Assembly: GCF_030812475.1 (NCBI RefSeq)
Contig: NZ_JAUSSR010000011.1
Location: forward strand, 1 to 64,000
DNA from: Pseudomonas lini
GTDB lineage: Bacteria > Pseudomonadota > Gammaproteobacteria > Pseudomonadales > Pseudomonadaceae
Direction: 5' to 3'
Length of the DNA stretch: 64,000 nt
Below the pieces are notes generated by a model that saw only the letters and a program-made list of their open reading frames with translations, had not been told where the DNA came from and ran no database searches. The number at the start of each line of letters is the position of its first letter. Within the stretch, counting starts at the first letter, position 1. This document shows, piece after piece, positions 24,961 through 33,736 of the stretch. The position numbers and the translations under genes were made by a program.

Positions 24961-25871
24961 TGCGGGCTCTCTGGTGGTTCAACTTCGGAATTCGGGGGTG
25001 CCGGGTAATTCGGTGTCTCGCCCAGGCGGCGCAGGCCGTTGAAATGCTGCGGATCGTCGAGGTAACGAAGCATGACTTTGCGCCAGACCGGGTCGGCGAA
25101 CGTCTGCACATGGCCGCCACGGGTCAATTGCAGCACCCGGGGCGGCGGCGCAGCTTGATACAGTCGGATGCCGTTGGAAAGAGGCACGATCGGATCGTCG
25201 ATGCTGTGGTAGATCAGTTTCGGCACGCCATTGAGCTGGGCCATCGAGTGGATGGCGCTGTCGCCGTCTGGCACCAGCCACGACAGCGGCACCTGGAACG
25301 GCCAGAACAGCCATGAATTGCTCAGGGCGAACCGGCCGACGCTGCGGTAACTGGCGGGCACGCCGTCGAGAACCACGGCCTTGAGTTGCTTCTGGCGTTC
25401 GGGGTGTTGAACCAGGTAATGCACGGCCATCGAGCCGCCAAGGCTCTGGCCCAGCAGGATCAGCGGCTTGCCCTGGACCTCGGGGGCCTGGTCGAGCCAT
25501 TTGAACGCCGCATCGATGTCCTGATAGATCGCCGGCAGCGACGGCTCACCTTCGGACAGGCCGTAACCGCGATAGTCCACCAGCAGCACCTGATAGCCCT
25601 GCTTCGGCAGCCACCAACTGCCCCCCAGATGCATGGGCAGATTGCCGCCGTTGCCATGCAGGTGCAGCACCGTGCCCTTGACCTCGACGCCGTTTTTCGC
25701 CGGCAGCCACCAGCCGTGCAGCCTGACGCCGTCGGCGGTGGTCAAGGTGACATCGCGGAATTCGAGCCTGGCTTTTTCCGGGGTGAACAGCTGGCCTGGC
25801 TCGGGGTAGAACAGCAGGGAGCTGCACCCGCTCAAGGTCAGAAGAAGGCAGACGATGCCGAGGATTCTCAT
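24957..25871 (-). CDS. Alpha/beta hydrolase lipoprotein
   Basis: A 304-residue serine hydrolase tethered by a lipobox (LTLSGCSS, Cys16). The alpha/beta fold is clear: oxyanion region LHLHGNGGNLPMH, VDYRGYGLSEG, nucleophile elbow LLGQSLGGSM (Ser), a DDPIVP loop with the likely acid, and GGHVQTF supplying the catalytic His. This is the BEM46/YfhR-like group; the natural substrate is unknown. The start at 25871 begins the signal peptide MRILGIVCLLL. Coupled to the following small membrane protein. Confidence 0.88.
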   Translation of the reverse strand: MRILGIVCLLLTLSGCSSLLFYPEPGQLFTPEKARLEFRDVTLTTADGVRLHGWWLPAKNGVEVKGTVLHLHGNGGNLPMHLGGSWWLPKQGYQVLLVDYRGYGLSEGEPSLPAIYQDIDAAFKWLDQAPEVQGKPLILLGQSLGGSMAVHYLVQHPERQKQLKAVVLDGVPASYRSVGRFALSNSWLFWPFQVPLSWLVPDGDSAIHSMAQLNGVPKLIYHSIDDPIVPLSNGIRLYQAAPPPRVLQLTRGGHVQTFADPVWRKVMLRYLDDPQHFNGLRRLGETPNYPAPPNSEVEPPESPQ

Positions 25872-25884
25872 CCGATGAAACCTT

Positions 25885-25974
25885 TGTAGGAGCTGGCTTG
25901 CCAGCGAAGAACGATGACGCAGTGTGTCAGGTGAACCGCAGTGAGGCATTCGCCGGCAAGCCAGCTCCTACAGG
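25885..25974. repeat. REPIN
   Basis: GTAGGAGCTGGCTTGCCAGCG on the left and GCCGGCAAGCCAGCTCCTAC on the right, directly before the hydrolase gene. Confidence 0.9.
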
Positions 25975-25986
25975 TGTTGTGTTGCC

Positions 25987-27264
25987 TTACAAGATGTTGG
26001 AGTAATCCGCCTCGATCCGGTCCAGGCTCAGGTGATTGAGGAAGTTGGAGAAGCACATCCACGCCGACAGCGCGTTCATGTCACGGAACTGCTCCGGCAG
26101 GTATTTGGGCGGCACGACCAGGCCTTCATCCACCAACTGGCGCAACGTGCGCATGTCTTCCAGCGTGGTCTTGCCGCAAAACAACAGCGGTATCTGCTCC
26201 AGCTTGCCTTTACGCACGGCCAACTGAATGTAGTTGTAGACCATGATAAAGCCCTTGAGGTAGGACAAGTCCTTGGTGAATGGCAGGCCGGTCGGCACCG
26301 AACCGCGGAACACTCGACTGGCGTTGCCATAGCTTTCGGCCATCTCGAAGCCCTGCTCGCGGAAGAATTCGAAGATCTGCAGGAAGTCGGCGCCCTCCTC
26401 CACCATATGAATGGCACGGGTGCGGTTGGTGAGTTTGCGCAGGCGACTGGGGTAAGAGGCGAAGGTGATGATTTCCATCAGGATCGCCAAGCCTTCCTGG
26501 GTCACCGTCGACGACGGTGGGCCCTTGGACAGGAAGGTGCAGATCGGCTGGTTCAGGCCATTGAGCGTGGTGCCCACATGCACCAGCCCTTCGTGGACTT
26601 CCAGGGCGCGCACGTCACGCTCGTTGAACATCGCGTCGGTGCGGATCTTGATGTAGTCGGCGCCGGCTGCCGCATCGGCAACGATACCGTCGGACTCGAA
26701 CACCCGAATGGTGTCCTCGGCCTCGCCAAATACCTTGCTCAACCGGGTTTGCAATAGATCCACGGCGTCCTTGGCGGTGAGGAGCTTCGGTTCGTCCTTG
26801 AGGTCGCCGCGGCCGTCGATGTTGTTCAGGTAATCGGAGAGCATCAGGCCCAGGTCGGACAGGGTCGGGTCGCCCGCATGGAATGCGTCGGACGCGGCGC
26901 CGTACAGTTCCTGGGAAATCAGGCCGAAATCCTCGGTGCCACGCGCTTCGAGCATGCGCACCACCATGCGGTATTCCTTGCACATGCGGCGCATGATCTG
27001 GCCGACCGGGTTGAACTGGCCGAGCTGACGGGTGATGTCGCGTTCGATATTCTGGAATTCCAGCTTCACTTTGCTGGAGTCGAAGGACAGCGGCCGGTTC
27101 AAGTAATAATCGCGATCCACCGCCGGCATTTCCTTGCCCTTGGCCTTGATGAAACCCTTGCGGATGGTGTCATCCCACTTCACCGCATCGAGGACGCGAA
27201 TCGGCGTCTGCGCCAGCACAATGCGATCGGACAATATGCGTATCGACTGCTGGTAATCGTCCAC
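25987..27264 (-). CDS. DUF1704 protein with QEGLA motif, putative metallopeptidase
   Basis: A 425-residue protein of the family called flavohemoglobin expression-modulating QEGLA motif protein (DUF1704, TIGR02421 type). The C-terminal half holds HEGLVH at residues 224-229, an HExxxH pattern, and TVTQEGLA with Glu257 about 30 residues later. In eukaryotic DUF1704 relatives (MATCAP/KIAA0895 tyrosine carboxypeptidases) the same HExxxH plus Glu bind zinc. This makes a metallopeptidase likely, but the substrate is unknown. No signal peptide is seen. It lies 36 bases after a lipoprotein gene on the same strand. Confidence 0.85.
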   Translation of the reverse strand: MDDYQQSIRILSDRIVLAQTPIRVLDAVKWDDTIRKGFIKAKGKEMPAVDRDYYLNRPLSFDSSKVKLEFQNIERDITRQLGQFNPVGQIMRRMCKEYRMVVRMLEARGTEDFGLISQELYGAASDAFHAGDPTLSDLGLMLSDYLNNIDGRGDLKDEPKLLTAKDAVDLLQTRLSKVFGEAEDTIRVFESDGIVADAAAGADYIKIRTDAMFNERDVRALEVHEGLVHVGTTLNGLNQPICTFLSKGPPSSTVTQEGLAILMEIITFASYPSRLRKLTNRTRAIHMVEEGADFLQIFEFFREQGFEMAESYGNASRVFRGSVPTGLPFTKDLSYLKGFIMVYNYIQLAVRKGKLEQIPLLFCGKTTLEDMRTLRQLVDEGLVVPPKYLPEQFRDMNALSAWMCFSNFLNHLSLDRIEADYSNIL

Positions 27265-27300
27265 CCGAAACTCCTGTAGAAAAACCGTTAGGTGCTGGAT

Positions 27301-27867
27301 TTATTTGACTGTAGCTTTGGCTTTGGCCAGGCGCTGGTAGCGCACCGCCTCGACGAACACGTCGGAATTGGCCGGATCGTCGAGGTAGGCGAACACCTGG
27401 TCCATGCCGGTGTTGATCAGCACGCCATCGCCATCGTCAGTCTGGAAGCCTTCACCGCTGAGGATTTTCTGTCCCAGGGCCTGGTTGATCTGCTCGAGGT
27501 CGAGGTTGTAGACCACCAGTTCCTGCTTATCGTTGAGTTCGAACCCGGCGATGATGAAATGTCCGCCGAATTGCGCCGGCACTTTTGCTGACAGATACCA
27601 GCGGCTGCCATGGCGCGATACCGTGAAGGGATAGGCTTCGCGCTCCCGGGGCTTGCCCTTGAAGTAGCTGACCGCCTGATAGCGATTGCCACCGATGCGT
27701 GTCAATTCCAGGTTCATCGGTTCGCCCCAGGCGTTGGTGCTGGTCCATTTGCCGAGCAACCCTTTGGGCGCGGGATCGCTGGCGGGCAGCGGCTCCTTGA
27801 AGGTCACCAGACAGCCACTGAGCAGCAGGAACGACAAGGCGATCACAACGACACGCCAGGTTTTCAT
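27301..27867 (-). CDS. Conserved lipoprotein of unknown function
   Basis: A 188-residue predicted lipoprotein: MKTWRVVVIALSFLLLSGC gives a signal peptide with lipobox LLSGC (Cys19). The mature part is a beta-rich domain beginning GLLGKWTSTNAWGEPMNLEL, reminiscent of lipocalin-like folds, but I know no function. The start at 27867 is the first Met before the signal peptide. It precedes the DUF1704 gene by 36 bases and is probably in the same operon. Confidence 0.78.
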   Translation of the reverse strand: MKTWRVVVIALSFLLLSGCLVTFKEPLPASDPAPKGLLGKWTSTNAWGEPMNLELTRIGGNRYQAVSYFKGKPREREAYPFTVSRHGSRWYLSAKVPAQFGGHFIIAGFELNDKQELVVYNLDLEQINQALGQKILSGEGFQTDDGDGVLINTGMDQVFAYLDDPANSDVFVEAVRYQRLAKAKATVK

Positions 27868-27914
27868 TCGACACTCCCTATGAACAAGCTTCGCCCGCAA
27901 GTAAACACAGCCCC

Positions 27915-28009
27915 CCTGTGGGAGCGAGCTTGCTCGCGATGACGGTTTAACATTCGACGTTTATGTCGCCTGACACACCGCTATCGCGAGCAAGCTCGCT
28001 CCCACAGGG
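27915..28009. repeat. REPIN
   Basis: CCTGTGGGAGCGAGCTTGCTCGCGA and its complement, with about 45 bases between. It lies between two minus-strand genes. Confidence 0.9.
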
Positions 28010-28027
28010 TTGAGCTCCCTCAAGGGG

Positions 28028-28744
28028 TTACACGGACGCCAATACCAAATGCATATACCGCGTGAGGATCCCGAGCATCTCGGCTTCGGCGGCAGGCTCG
28101 GCGTCGTTGAGCAGGCCCTGATATTCCATCCGTCCGATAATCGCCGTCAACACTTTGGCATCTTGTTGCGGCTCGCGCGAACCCAACACCTCGAAAAAAT
28201 GGCAGGTGCCCTGCAGCAGGATTTGCTGGTGCGAGCGCACCAACTGCGCCAGGCGCGGGTTCAACAGCGCCTCTTGGCGGAATGCCTGCTCGGCCATCAA
28301 GTGTTCGCGTCGGTTCTGCAATTGACGATGAACATAGTCGGACGTCAGCCGCGCAATGTCGTCTGCCAGTTGCGAGCGGGACGCGGCACTGCCATCGCCA
28401 TAGGCGACCATCTCCCGCAGCAAACCTTCATTGTTGGCCCACAACTTGGCCATGAATGCCGCGCTGCGTTCCACATATTGGGCGAAGGTATCGGTCAGCA
28501 GGTCATCGATATCCTTGAAATAGTAAGTGGTGGCCGACAGCGGCACACCGGCCTCGGCCGCCACTGCGCGGTGCCGTACAGCCCGCACGCCATCGCGCAC
28601 GACAATGCGCATCGCCGCATCGAGTATGTCCTGTCGACGCTGCTCACTGCCCTGCCGGCTGGCCTTGCGACCCTGGTACTGAACACTTTCAGCGACCGCA
28701 GTGGCGATACCCACTGCACCCTCTTGAGCCATTGCACGGTTCAC
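28028..28744 (-). CDS. TetR-family transcriptional regulator
   Basis: A 238-residue regulator. TetR DNA-binding domain at residues about 35-80 (QRRQDILDAAMRIVVRDGVR, then AVAAEAGVPLSATTYYFKDIDDLL). The C-terminal domain is all-helical and unassigned. I take the GTG at 28744 as start because GAGGA lies nine bases before it; an ATG at 28732 is also possible and would remove four residues. No target gene can be read from the neighbourhood; lysS is downstream of its promoter but in the same direction. Confidence 0.85.
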   Translation of the reverse strand: MNRAMAQEGAVGIATAVAESVQYQGRKASRQGSEQRRQDILDAAMRIVVRDGVRAVRHRAVAAEAGVPLSATTYYFKDIDDLLTDTFAQYVERSAAFMAKLWANNEGLLREMVAYGDGSAASRSQLADDIARLTSDYVHRQLQNRREHLMAEQAFRQEALLNPRLAQLVRSHQQILLQGTCHFFEVLGSREPQQDAKVLTAIIGRMEYQGLLNDAEPAAEAEMLGILTRYMHLVLASV

Positions 28745-28806
28745 GACAGGTATTCCTCTTTTACTTCAAAAGTAACCAATTGATACGTTTGTACCAGACA
28801 GGCAAT

Positions 28807-28835
28807 AAAAAGCCGCCCATGTCAGGCGGCTTTTT
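28807..28835 (-). terminator. Rho-independent terminator of lysS
   Basis: AAAAGCCGCC pairs perfectly with GGCGGCTTTT over an eight-base loop; read on the minus strand it ends in a T run, just downstream of the lysS stop. It is symmetric and could also work on the plus strand. Confidence 0.9.
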
Positions 28836-28846
28836 AATTGAAACAC

Positions 28847-30349
28847 TTACGCTTGCGGCCGCATGTGCGGGAACAGGATCACGTCGCGGATCGACGGGGA
28901 GTTGGTCAGCAGCATCACCAGGCGGTCGATGCCGATCCCTTCGCCGGCCGTTGGCGGCATGCCGTACTCCAGCGCACGAACGAAGTCGGCGTCGTAGTGC
29001 ATGGCTTCGTCGTCGCCGGCGTCCTTGTCGGCTACCTGGGCCATGAAGCGCTCGGCCTGGTCTTCCGCGTCGTTCAGCTCGGAATAGGCGTTGGCGATTT
29101 CACGGCCGCCGATGAACAGCTCGAAACGGTCGGTGACGTTCGGGTTCTCGTCGTTGCGGCGCGCCAGTGGCGACACTTCGAACGGGTACTGGGTGATGAA
29201 GTGCGGCTGCTCCAGCTTGTGCTCGACCAGTTCTTCGAAAATCATCACCTGCAGCTTGCCCAGGCCTTCGAATCCCAGCACCTTGGCCCCGGCCTTCTTG
29301 GCGATGGCGCGGGCCTTGTCGATGTCGTTCAGGTCGTCAGCGGTCAACTCAGGGTTATACTTGAGGATCGAGTCGAATACCGACAGACGCACGAAGGGTT
29401 CGCCGAAGTGGAACACCTTGTCGCCGTAAGGCACGTCGGTGCTGCCCAGGACCAGCTGCGCCAGCTCGCGGAACAGTTCTTCGGTCAGGTCCATGTTGTC
29501 TTCGTAGTCGGCGTAGGCCTGGTAGAACTCCAACATGGTGAATTCAGGGTTGTGCCGAGTCGAAACACCTTCGTTGCGGAAGTTGCGGTTGATCTCGAAC
29601 ACCTTCTCGAAACCACCGACAACCAGGCGCTTGAGGTACAGCTCCGGCGCGATGCGCAGGAACATTTCCATGTCCAGCGCATTGTGGTGAGTTTCGAACG
29701 GCTTGGCCGCCGCGCCACCCGGAATGGTTTGCAGCATCGGCGTCTCTACTTCGAGGAAGTCACGCTGCATCAGGAAGCTGCGGATGTGAGCGATCACTTG
29801 CGAACGCACGCGGAACGTCTGGCGCACCTCTTCGTTGACGATCAGGTCAACGTAGCGCTGGCGATAGCGCTGCTCGGTGTCGGTCAGGCCGTGGTGCTTG
29901 TCCGGCAGCGGACGCAGGGATTTGGTCAGCAGCCGCACCTGGGTCATTTCGACGTACAGGTCACCTTTGCCGGAACGGGCCAGGGTACCTTCAGCGGCAA
30001 TGATGTCGCCCATGTCCCAGGTTTTCACCGCAGCCAGGGTTTCTTCGGACAGGGTTTTACGGTTGACGTAAACCTGAATCCGCCCGGTCATGTCCTGGAT
30101 CACCATGAACGAGCCACGGTTGAGCATGATGCGACCGGCAACCTTGATCGGGATTGCAGCCTCTGCCAGCTCTTCCTTGGTCTTGTCCGCGTATTGCTTC
30201 TGCAAGTCTTCGCAGTAGTTGTCACGGCGGAAGTCGTTCGGGAAGGCATTGCCCTTGGCGCGCTCGGCAGCCAGCTTTTCCTTGCGCAGGGCGATCAGGG
30301 AGTTTTCTTCCTGTTGCAGGGTTTGCGGGTCGAGTTCTAGGTCGCTCAT
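28847..30349 (-). CDS. lysS: Lysyl-tRNA synthetase (class II)
   Basis: Charges tRNA-Lys in the cytoplasm. It has 500 residues. An N-terminal OB-fold anticodon-binding domain (residues 60-170, VAGRIMLNRGSFMVIQD) is followed by the class II catalytic core: motif 1 around FLEVETPMLQTIPGGA, motif 2 FEINRNFRNEGVSTRHNPEF, and motif 3 GIGIDRLVMLLTNSPSIRDV. The start at 30349 follows an AT-rich TTTAAAGAC leader. It lies 124 bases after prfB, the same order as in many gammaproteobacteria (prfB-lysS). Confidence 0.97.
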   Translation of the reverse strand: MSDLELDPQTLQQEENSLIALRKEKLAAERAKGNAFPNDFRRDNYCEDLQKQYADKTKEELAEAAIPIKVAGRIMLNRGSFMVIQDMTGRIQVYVNRKTLSEETLAAVKTWDMGDIIAAEGTLARSGKGDLYVEMTQVRLLTKSLRPLPDKHHGLTDTEQRYRQRYVDLIVNEEVRQTFRVRSQVIAHIRSFLMQRDFLEVETPMLQTIPGGAAAKPFETHHNALDMEMFLRIAPELYLKRLVVGGFEKVFEINRNFRNEGVSTRHNPEFTMLEFYQAYADYEDNMDLTEELFRELAQLVLGSTDVPYGDKVFHFGEPFVRLSVFDSILKYNPELTADDLNDIDKARAIAKKAGAKVLGFEGLGKLQVMIFEELVEHKLEQPHFITQYPFEVSPLARRNDENPNVTDRFELFIGGREIANAYSELNDAEDQAERFMAQVADKDAGDDEAMHYDADFVRALEYGMPPTAGEGIGIDRLVMLLTNSPSIRDVILFPHMRPQA

Positions 30350-30433
30350 GTCTTTAAATATTCCATCACGGGTTCGTTGCCCCTGCCTGGCGGCAGGGTT
30401 CGCGGGCAAGTCGGGTCGCCGCATCGCTCTCTC

Positions 30434-30465
30434 CTACAGGATCGCGGAGTCCGCCGATCCTGTAG
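30434..30465 (-). other. Long hairpin between prfB and lysS
   Basis: CTACAGGATCGCGG and CCGCCGATCCTGTAG pair around an AGT loop with a single bulged C. No T run follows, so it is not a classic terminator. It may protect the prfB mRNA end or mark a processing point. Confidence 0.6.
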
Positions 30466-30473
30466 CGCGTGCC

Positions 30474-31569
30474 TTAGAGCCCTTGTTTCAAGCTTGCTAT
30501 CAGGTAGTCGTCGATGTCGCCGTCGAGCACCTTGTCGCAGTCGCTGCGTTCGATGTTGGTGCGCAAATCCTTGATCCGCGACGCATCGAGCACGTAGGAG
30601 CGAATCTGGTGACCCCAGCCGATGTCCGACTTGGTGTCTTCCAGGGCCTGCGAGGCAGCGTTGCGTTTCTGCACTTCCTGCTCGTACAAGCGCGCCCGCA
30701 ACATTTTCATCGCGGTGTCTTTGTTGGCGTGCTGGGAACGTTCGTTCTGGCAGCTGACCACGGTGTTGGTCGGTACGTGGGTGATACGTACGGCCGAATC
30801 GGTGGTGTTTACGTGCTGGCCACCGGCACCGGAGGAGCGGTAGGTATCGATGCGCAGGTCCGACGGGTTGATGTCGATTTCGATGTTGTCATCGATTTCC
30901 GGCGATACGAACACCGCCGAGAACGAGGTGTGGCGACGGTTGCCTGAGTCGAACGGGCTCTTGCGCACCAGGCGGTGCACGCCGATTTCGGTGCGCAACC
31001 AGCCAAAGGCGTATTCGCCCTTGATGTGCACGGTAGCGCCCTTGATCCCTGCGACTTCACCGGCGGACAGCTCCATGATGGTTGCATCGAAGCCGCGCTT
31101 GTCGGCCCAGCGCAGATACATGCGCAGCAGGATGTTGGCCCAGTCCTGGGCCTCGGTGCCGCCGGAGCCGGCCTGGATGTCCAGGTAGGCGTTGTTGGCA
31201 TCCATCTCGCCGCTGAACATGCGACGGAATTCGAGTTTTTCCAGGGACTCGCGAAGACGCTCGACTTCGGCAGCGACGTCATCGACGGCGGCCTGGTCTT
31301 CTTCCTCGGCGGACATCAGCAGCAGGTCCTTGGCGTCGGCCAGGCCACTGTGCATTTCGTCGAGGGTTTCGACGATCTGGGCCAGCAGGGAGCGCTCGCG
31401 GCCCAGTTCCTGAGCGTACGACGGGTTGTTCCAGACAGACGGATCTTCAAGCTCGCGGTTGACTTCAGTCAGACGCTCATGCTTTTGATCGTAGTCAAAG
31501 ATACCCCCGAATAGTTTCGGAGCGCTCGGACAGGTCCTTGATGCTGTTAAGGATCGGGTTGATTTCCAT
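30474..31569 (-). CDS. prfB: Peptide chain release factor 2, programmed +1 frameshift
   Basis: RF2 recognises UGA and UAA and releases the peptide. The gene is in two frames. Codons 1-24 start at ATG 31569 (MEINPILNSIKDLSERSETI) and run into an in-frame TGA at 31495-31497, in the context CGGGGG-TAT-CTT-TGA-C. Ribosomes slip +1 at CTT and read on to 30474. The G-run acts as an internal Shine-Dalgarno. This is the classic autoregulation: low RF2 favours the shift. The main frame has the tripeptide anticodon region KSPFDSGNRRH and the catalytic GGQ in SSGAGGQHVNTTDS. Confidence 0.97.
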
Positions 31570-31675
31570 GGCGGGCAGCACTCGTTGGCGAACTTTTGAA
31601 AGCCGGCGAGTATACCGTAATCAGGCTGTCACGGCAGCCCGCCTGGCGGCTTTAGCGGCGAATGAAACCCATGGT

Positions 31676-32677
31676 TCATTCAATCCCCACCTGATTACGC
31701 CCATTGTTCTTCGCCAGGTACAGCCCCTTGTCCGCCGCCAGGATCAATTGACGGCAGTCGCCGCCCGGCTGCGGGGTCATGGTCGACAGGCCGATGCTGA
31801 TGGTCAGGCTTGAACCTTCGACCGGGGAAATGTGCGGAATCTTCAGTGCCGCCACGGACTGGCGCAGTTTTTCCGCCACCAGCCGCGCGCCACCCGGCGA
31901 AGTGTTGGGCAGGACCAGGGCAAATTCTTCGCCACCATAACGGGCCGGCAGGTCCGACGGGCGGGAGCTGGCGTCGCGGATCGCCGTGGCCACCTTGCGC
32001 AGGGCTTCATCGCCGTCGAGGTGGCCGAAACTATCATTGAAGGATTTGAAATAGTCGACATCGATCATCAGCAACGACAGTTGACTCTGGTCACGCAGCG
32101 AGCGTCGCCACTCCAGTTCCAGGTATTCGTCGAAATGCCGGCGGTTCGACAGCCCGGTCAGGCCGTCGGAGTTCATCAATCGCTGCAGCACCAGGTTGGT
32201 GTCGAGCAACTGCTGCTGGCTGACCCGCAGCGCCCGGTACGCCGCGTCTCGCTGCAGCAAGGTCATGTAGGAACGCGAGTGATAACGGATGCGCGCGACC
32301 AGCTCGATGTTGTCCGGCAGTTTGACCAGGTAATCGTTGGCCCCGGCCGCAAAGGCCGCACTCTTGATCAGCGGATCTTCCTTGGTCGACAGGACGATGA
32401 TCGGAATGTCCTTGGTCGCCGGGTGATTGCGGTATTCGCGCACCAGGCTCAGCCCGTCGAGGCCGGGCATGACCAGGTCCTGCAGGATCACCGTCGGCTT
32501 GATGCGAATCGCGTGGGCGATGGCCTGGTGCGGATCGGCGCAAAAGTGGAAGTCTATATTGTCTTCATTCGACAAGCCGCGGCGCACGGCTTCGCCGATC
32601 ATCGCCTGATCGTCCACCAACAACACCATGGCGGCGTTTTCGTCGGTTTTGAAGCCGTCGAGCTGTAAGTCATTCAT
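31676..32677 (-). CDS. wspR: Response regulator diguanylate cyclase WspR
   Basis: Output protein of the Wsp system; makes cyclic-di-GMP when phosphorylated, promoting exopolysaccharide and biofilm. It has 333 residues. Receiver domain at residues 15-140 with the phospho-acceptor Asp67 in TVILQDLVMPG, a helical linker, then a GGDEF domain (residues 165-330) with active GGEEF at 248-252 and an intact inhibitory RxxD site, RPSD at 239-242. The gene is last of the wsp operon, 48 bases after wspF. Confidence 0.96.
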   Translation of the reverse strand: MNDLQLDGFKTDENAAMVLLVDDQAMIGEAVRRGLSNEDNIDFHFCADPHQAIAHAIRIKPTVILQDLVMPGLDGLSLVREYRNHPATKDIPIIVLSTKEDPLIKSAAFAAGANDYLVKLPDNIELVARIRYHSRSYMTLLQRDAAYRALRVSQQQLLDTNLVLQRLMNSDGLTGLSNRRHFDEYLELEWRRSLRDQSQLSLLMIDVDYFKSFNDSFGHLDGDEALRKVATAIRDASSRPSDLPARYGGEEFALVLPNTSPGGARLVAEKLRQSVAALKIPHISPVEGSSLTISIGLSTMTPQPGGDCRQLILAADKGLYLAKNNGRNQVGIE

Positions 32678-32725
32678 GTGCGGTCACCTGAGTACTGCCT
32701 GGGCCGGGATTGCTGTTAAAGAGGG

Positions 32726-33736
32726 TCATTTGCTGAAAATTTCCAGCAACCGTGGCGCGATCTGGTGCAGTGGACGAACTTCCACGGCAGCGTCAATGGC
32801 GGCAGCTGCCTTCGGCATGCCGTACACCGCGCTGCTGGACTGGTCTTGCGCGATGGTCAGGTAGCCCTGTTGGCGCATGAGTTTAAGCCCCTGCGCGCCA
32901 TCGCGTCCCATTCCGGTTAACAAAATACCCACGGCATCGCCGCTCCAGTACTGGGCAACGCTCTCGAAAAACACATCGATCGAGGGCCGATAGATCTCGT
33001 TGACCGGCTCGGCGGTGTAGGCCAGCGTGCCGTTTTTCAACAAGCGGATATGGTGATTGGTGCCGGCCAGCAACACCGTACCGGGCTGCGGAGGCTCGCC
33101 TTCCCTGGCCAGGCGCACGTCCAGGCCGCTGGCGCTGCTCAGCCATTCGGCCATACCGGCGGCGAATACCTGGTCGACATGCTGCACCAGCACGATGGCA
33201 GCCGAAAAATTCTGCGGCAGGCCCTTGAGCAATATTTCCAGCGCCGCCGGCCCGCCCGCGGACGAACCAATGGCGATCAGGCGCTGACGCGAAGCGGAAC
33301 TGCGCAAGGGGCTGGGGGTCGCTCGCTCTCGATTGCCCCGGTCACCGATCAGCCAGCCGATGTTGATGATCTTGCGCAGCAGCGGCGCGGCCGCATCCTG
33401 CGGGTTCCCTGCACCCAGAGCCGGGGTGTCGACGACATCCAGCGCGCCATGGCCCATGGCCTCGAACACTCGATGCACATTCTGCTGGCGGTCGACCGTG
33501 ACGATGACGATCGCGCAAGGGGTCTCGGCCATGATTCGCCGGGTCGCTTCCACGCCGTCCATCACCGGCATGATCAGGTCCATCAGAATCAGGTCCGGGG
33601 TGAATTCGGCACAACGCTGCACCGCCTCGGCGCCGTTGCCGGCAACCCAGACCACTTCATGTGCCGGCTCGAACGCCAGGGCGCGGCGCAGTGCTTCAAC
33701 CGCCATGGGCATGTCGTTGACGATAGCTATCTTCAT
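32726..33736 (-). CDS. wspF: CheB-type methylesterase WspF
   Basis: Negative regulator of Wsp: removes methyl groups from receptor WspA; loss-of-function changes raise c-di-GMP and give wrinkly colonies in P. fluorescens. It has 336 residues. N-terminal receiver with Asp53 in LILMDLIMPVMDG; C-terminal CheB esterase with catalytic Ser in IAIGSSAGGPAAL (residue about 158), His in VLVQHVDQVFA and Asp in LTGMGRDGAQGL. All catalytic residues are intact, so this copy looks functional. It overlaps wspE by four bases. Confidence 0.96.
   Translation of the reverse strand: MKIAIVNDMPMAVEALRRALAFEPAHEVVWVAGNGAEAVQRCAEFTPDLILMDLIMPVMDGVEATRRIMAETPCAIVIVTVDRQQNVHRVFEAMGHGALDVVDTPALGAGNPQDAAAPLLRKIINIGWLIGDRGNRERATPSPLRSSASRQRLIAIGSSAGGPAALEILLKGLPQNFSAAIVLVQHVDQVFAAGMAEWLSSASGLDVRLAREGEPPQPGTVLLAGTNHHIRLLKNGTLAYTAEPVNEIYRPSIDVFFESVAQYWSGDAVGILLTGMGRDGAQGLKLMRQQGYLTIAQDQSSSAVYGMPKAAAAIDAAVEVRPLHQIAPRLLEIFSK

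Noticed and set aside
31585..31620. GAACTT sequence upstream of prfB on the plus strand
   Set aside because: No matching -10 at the right distance and no plus-strand gene follows.
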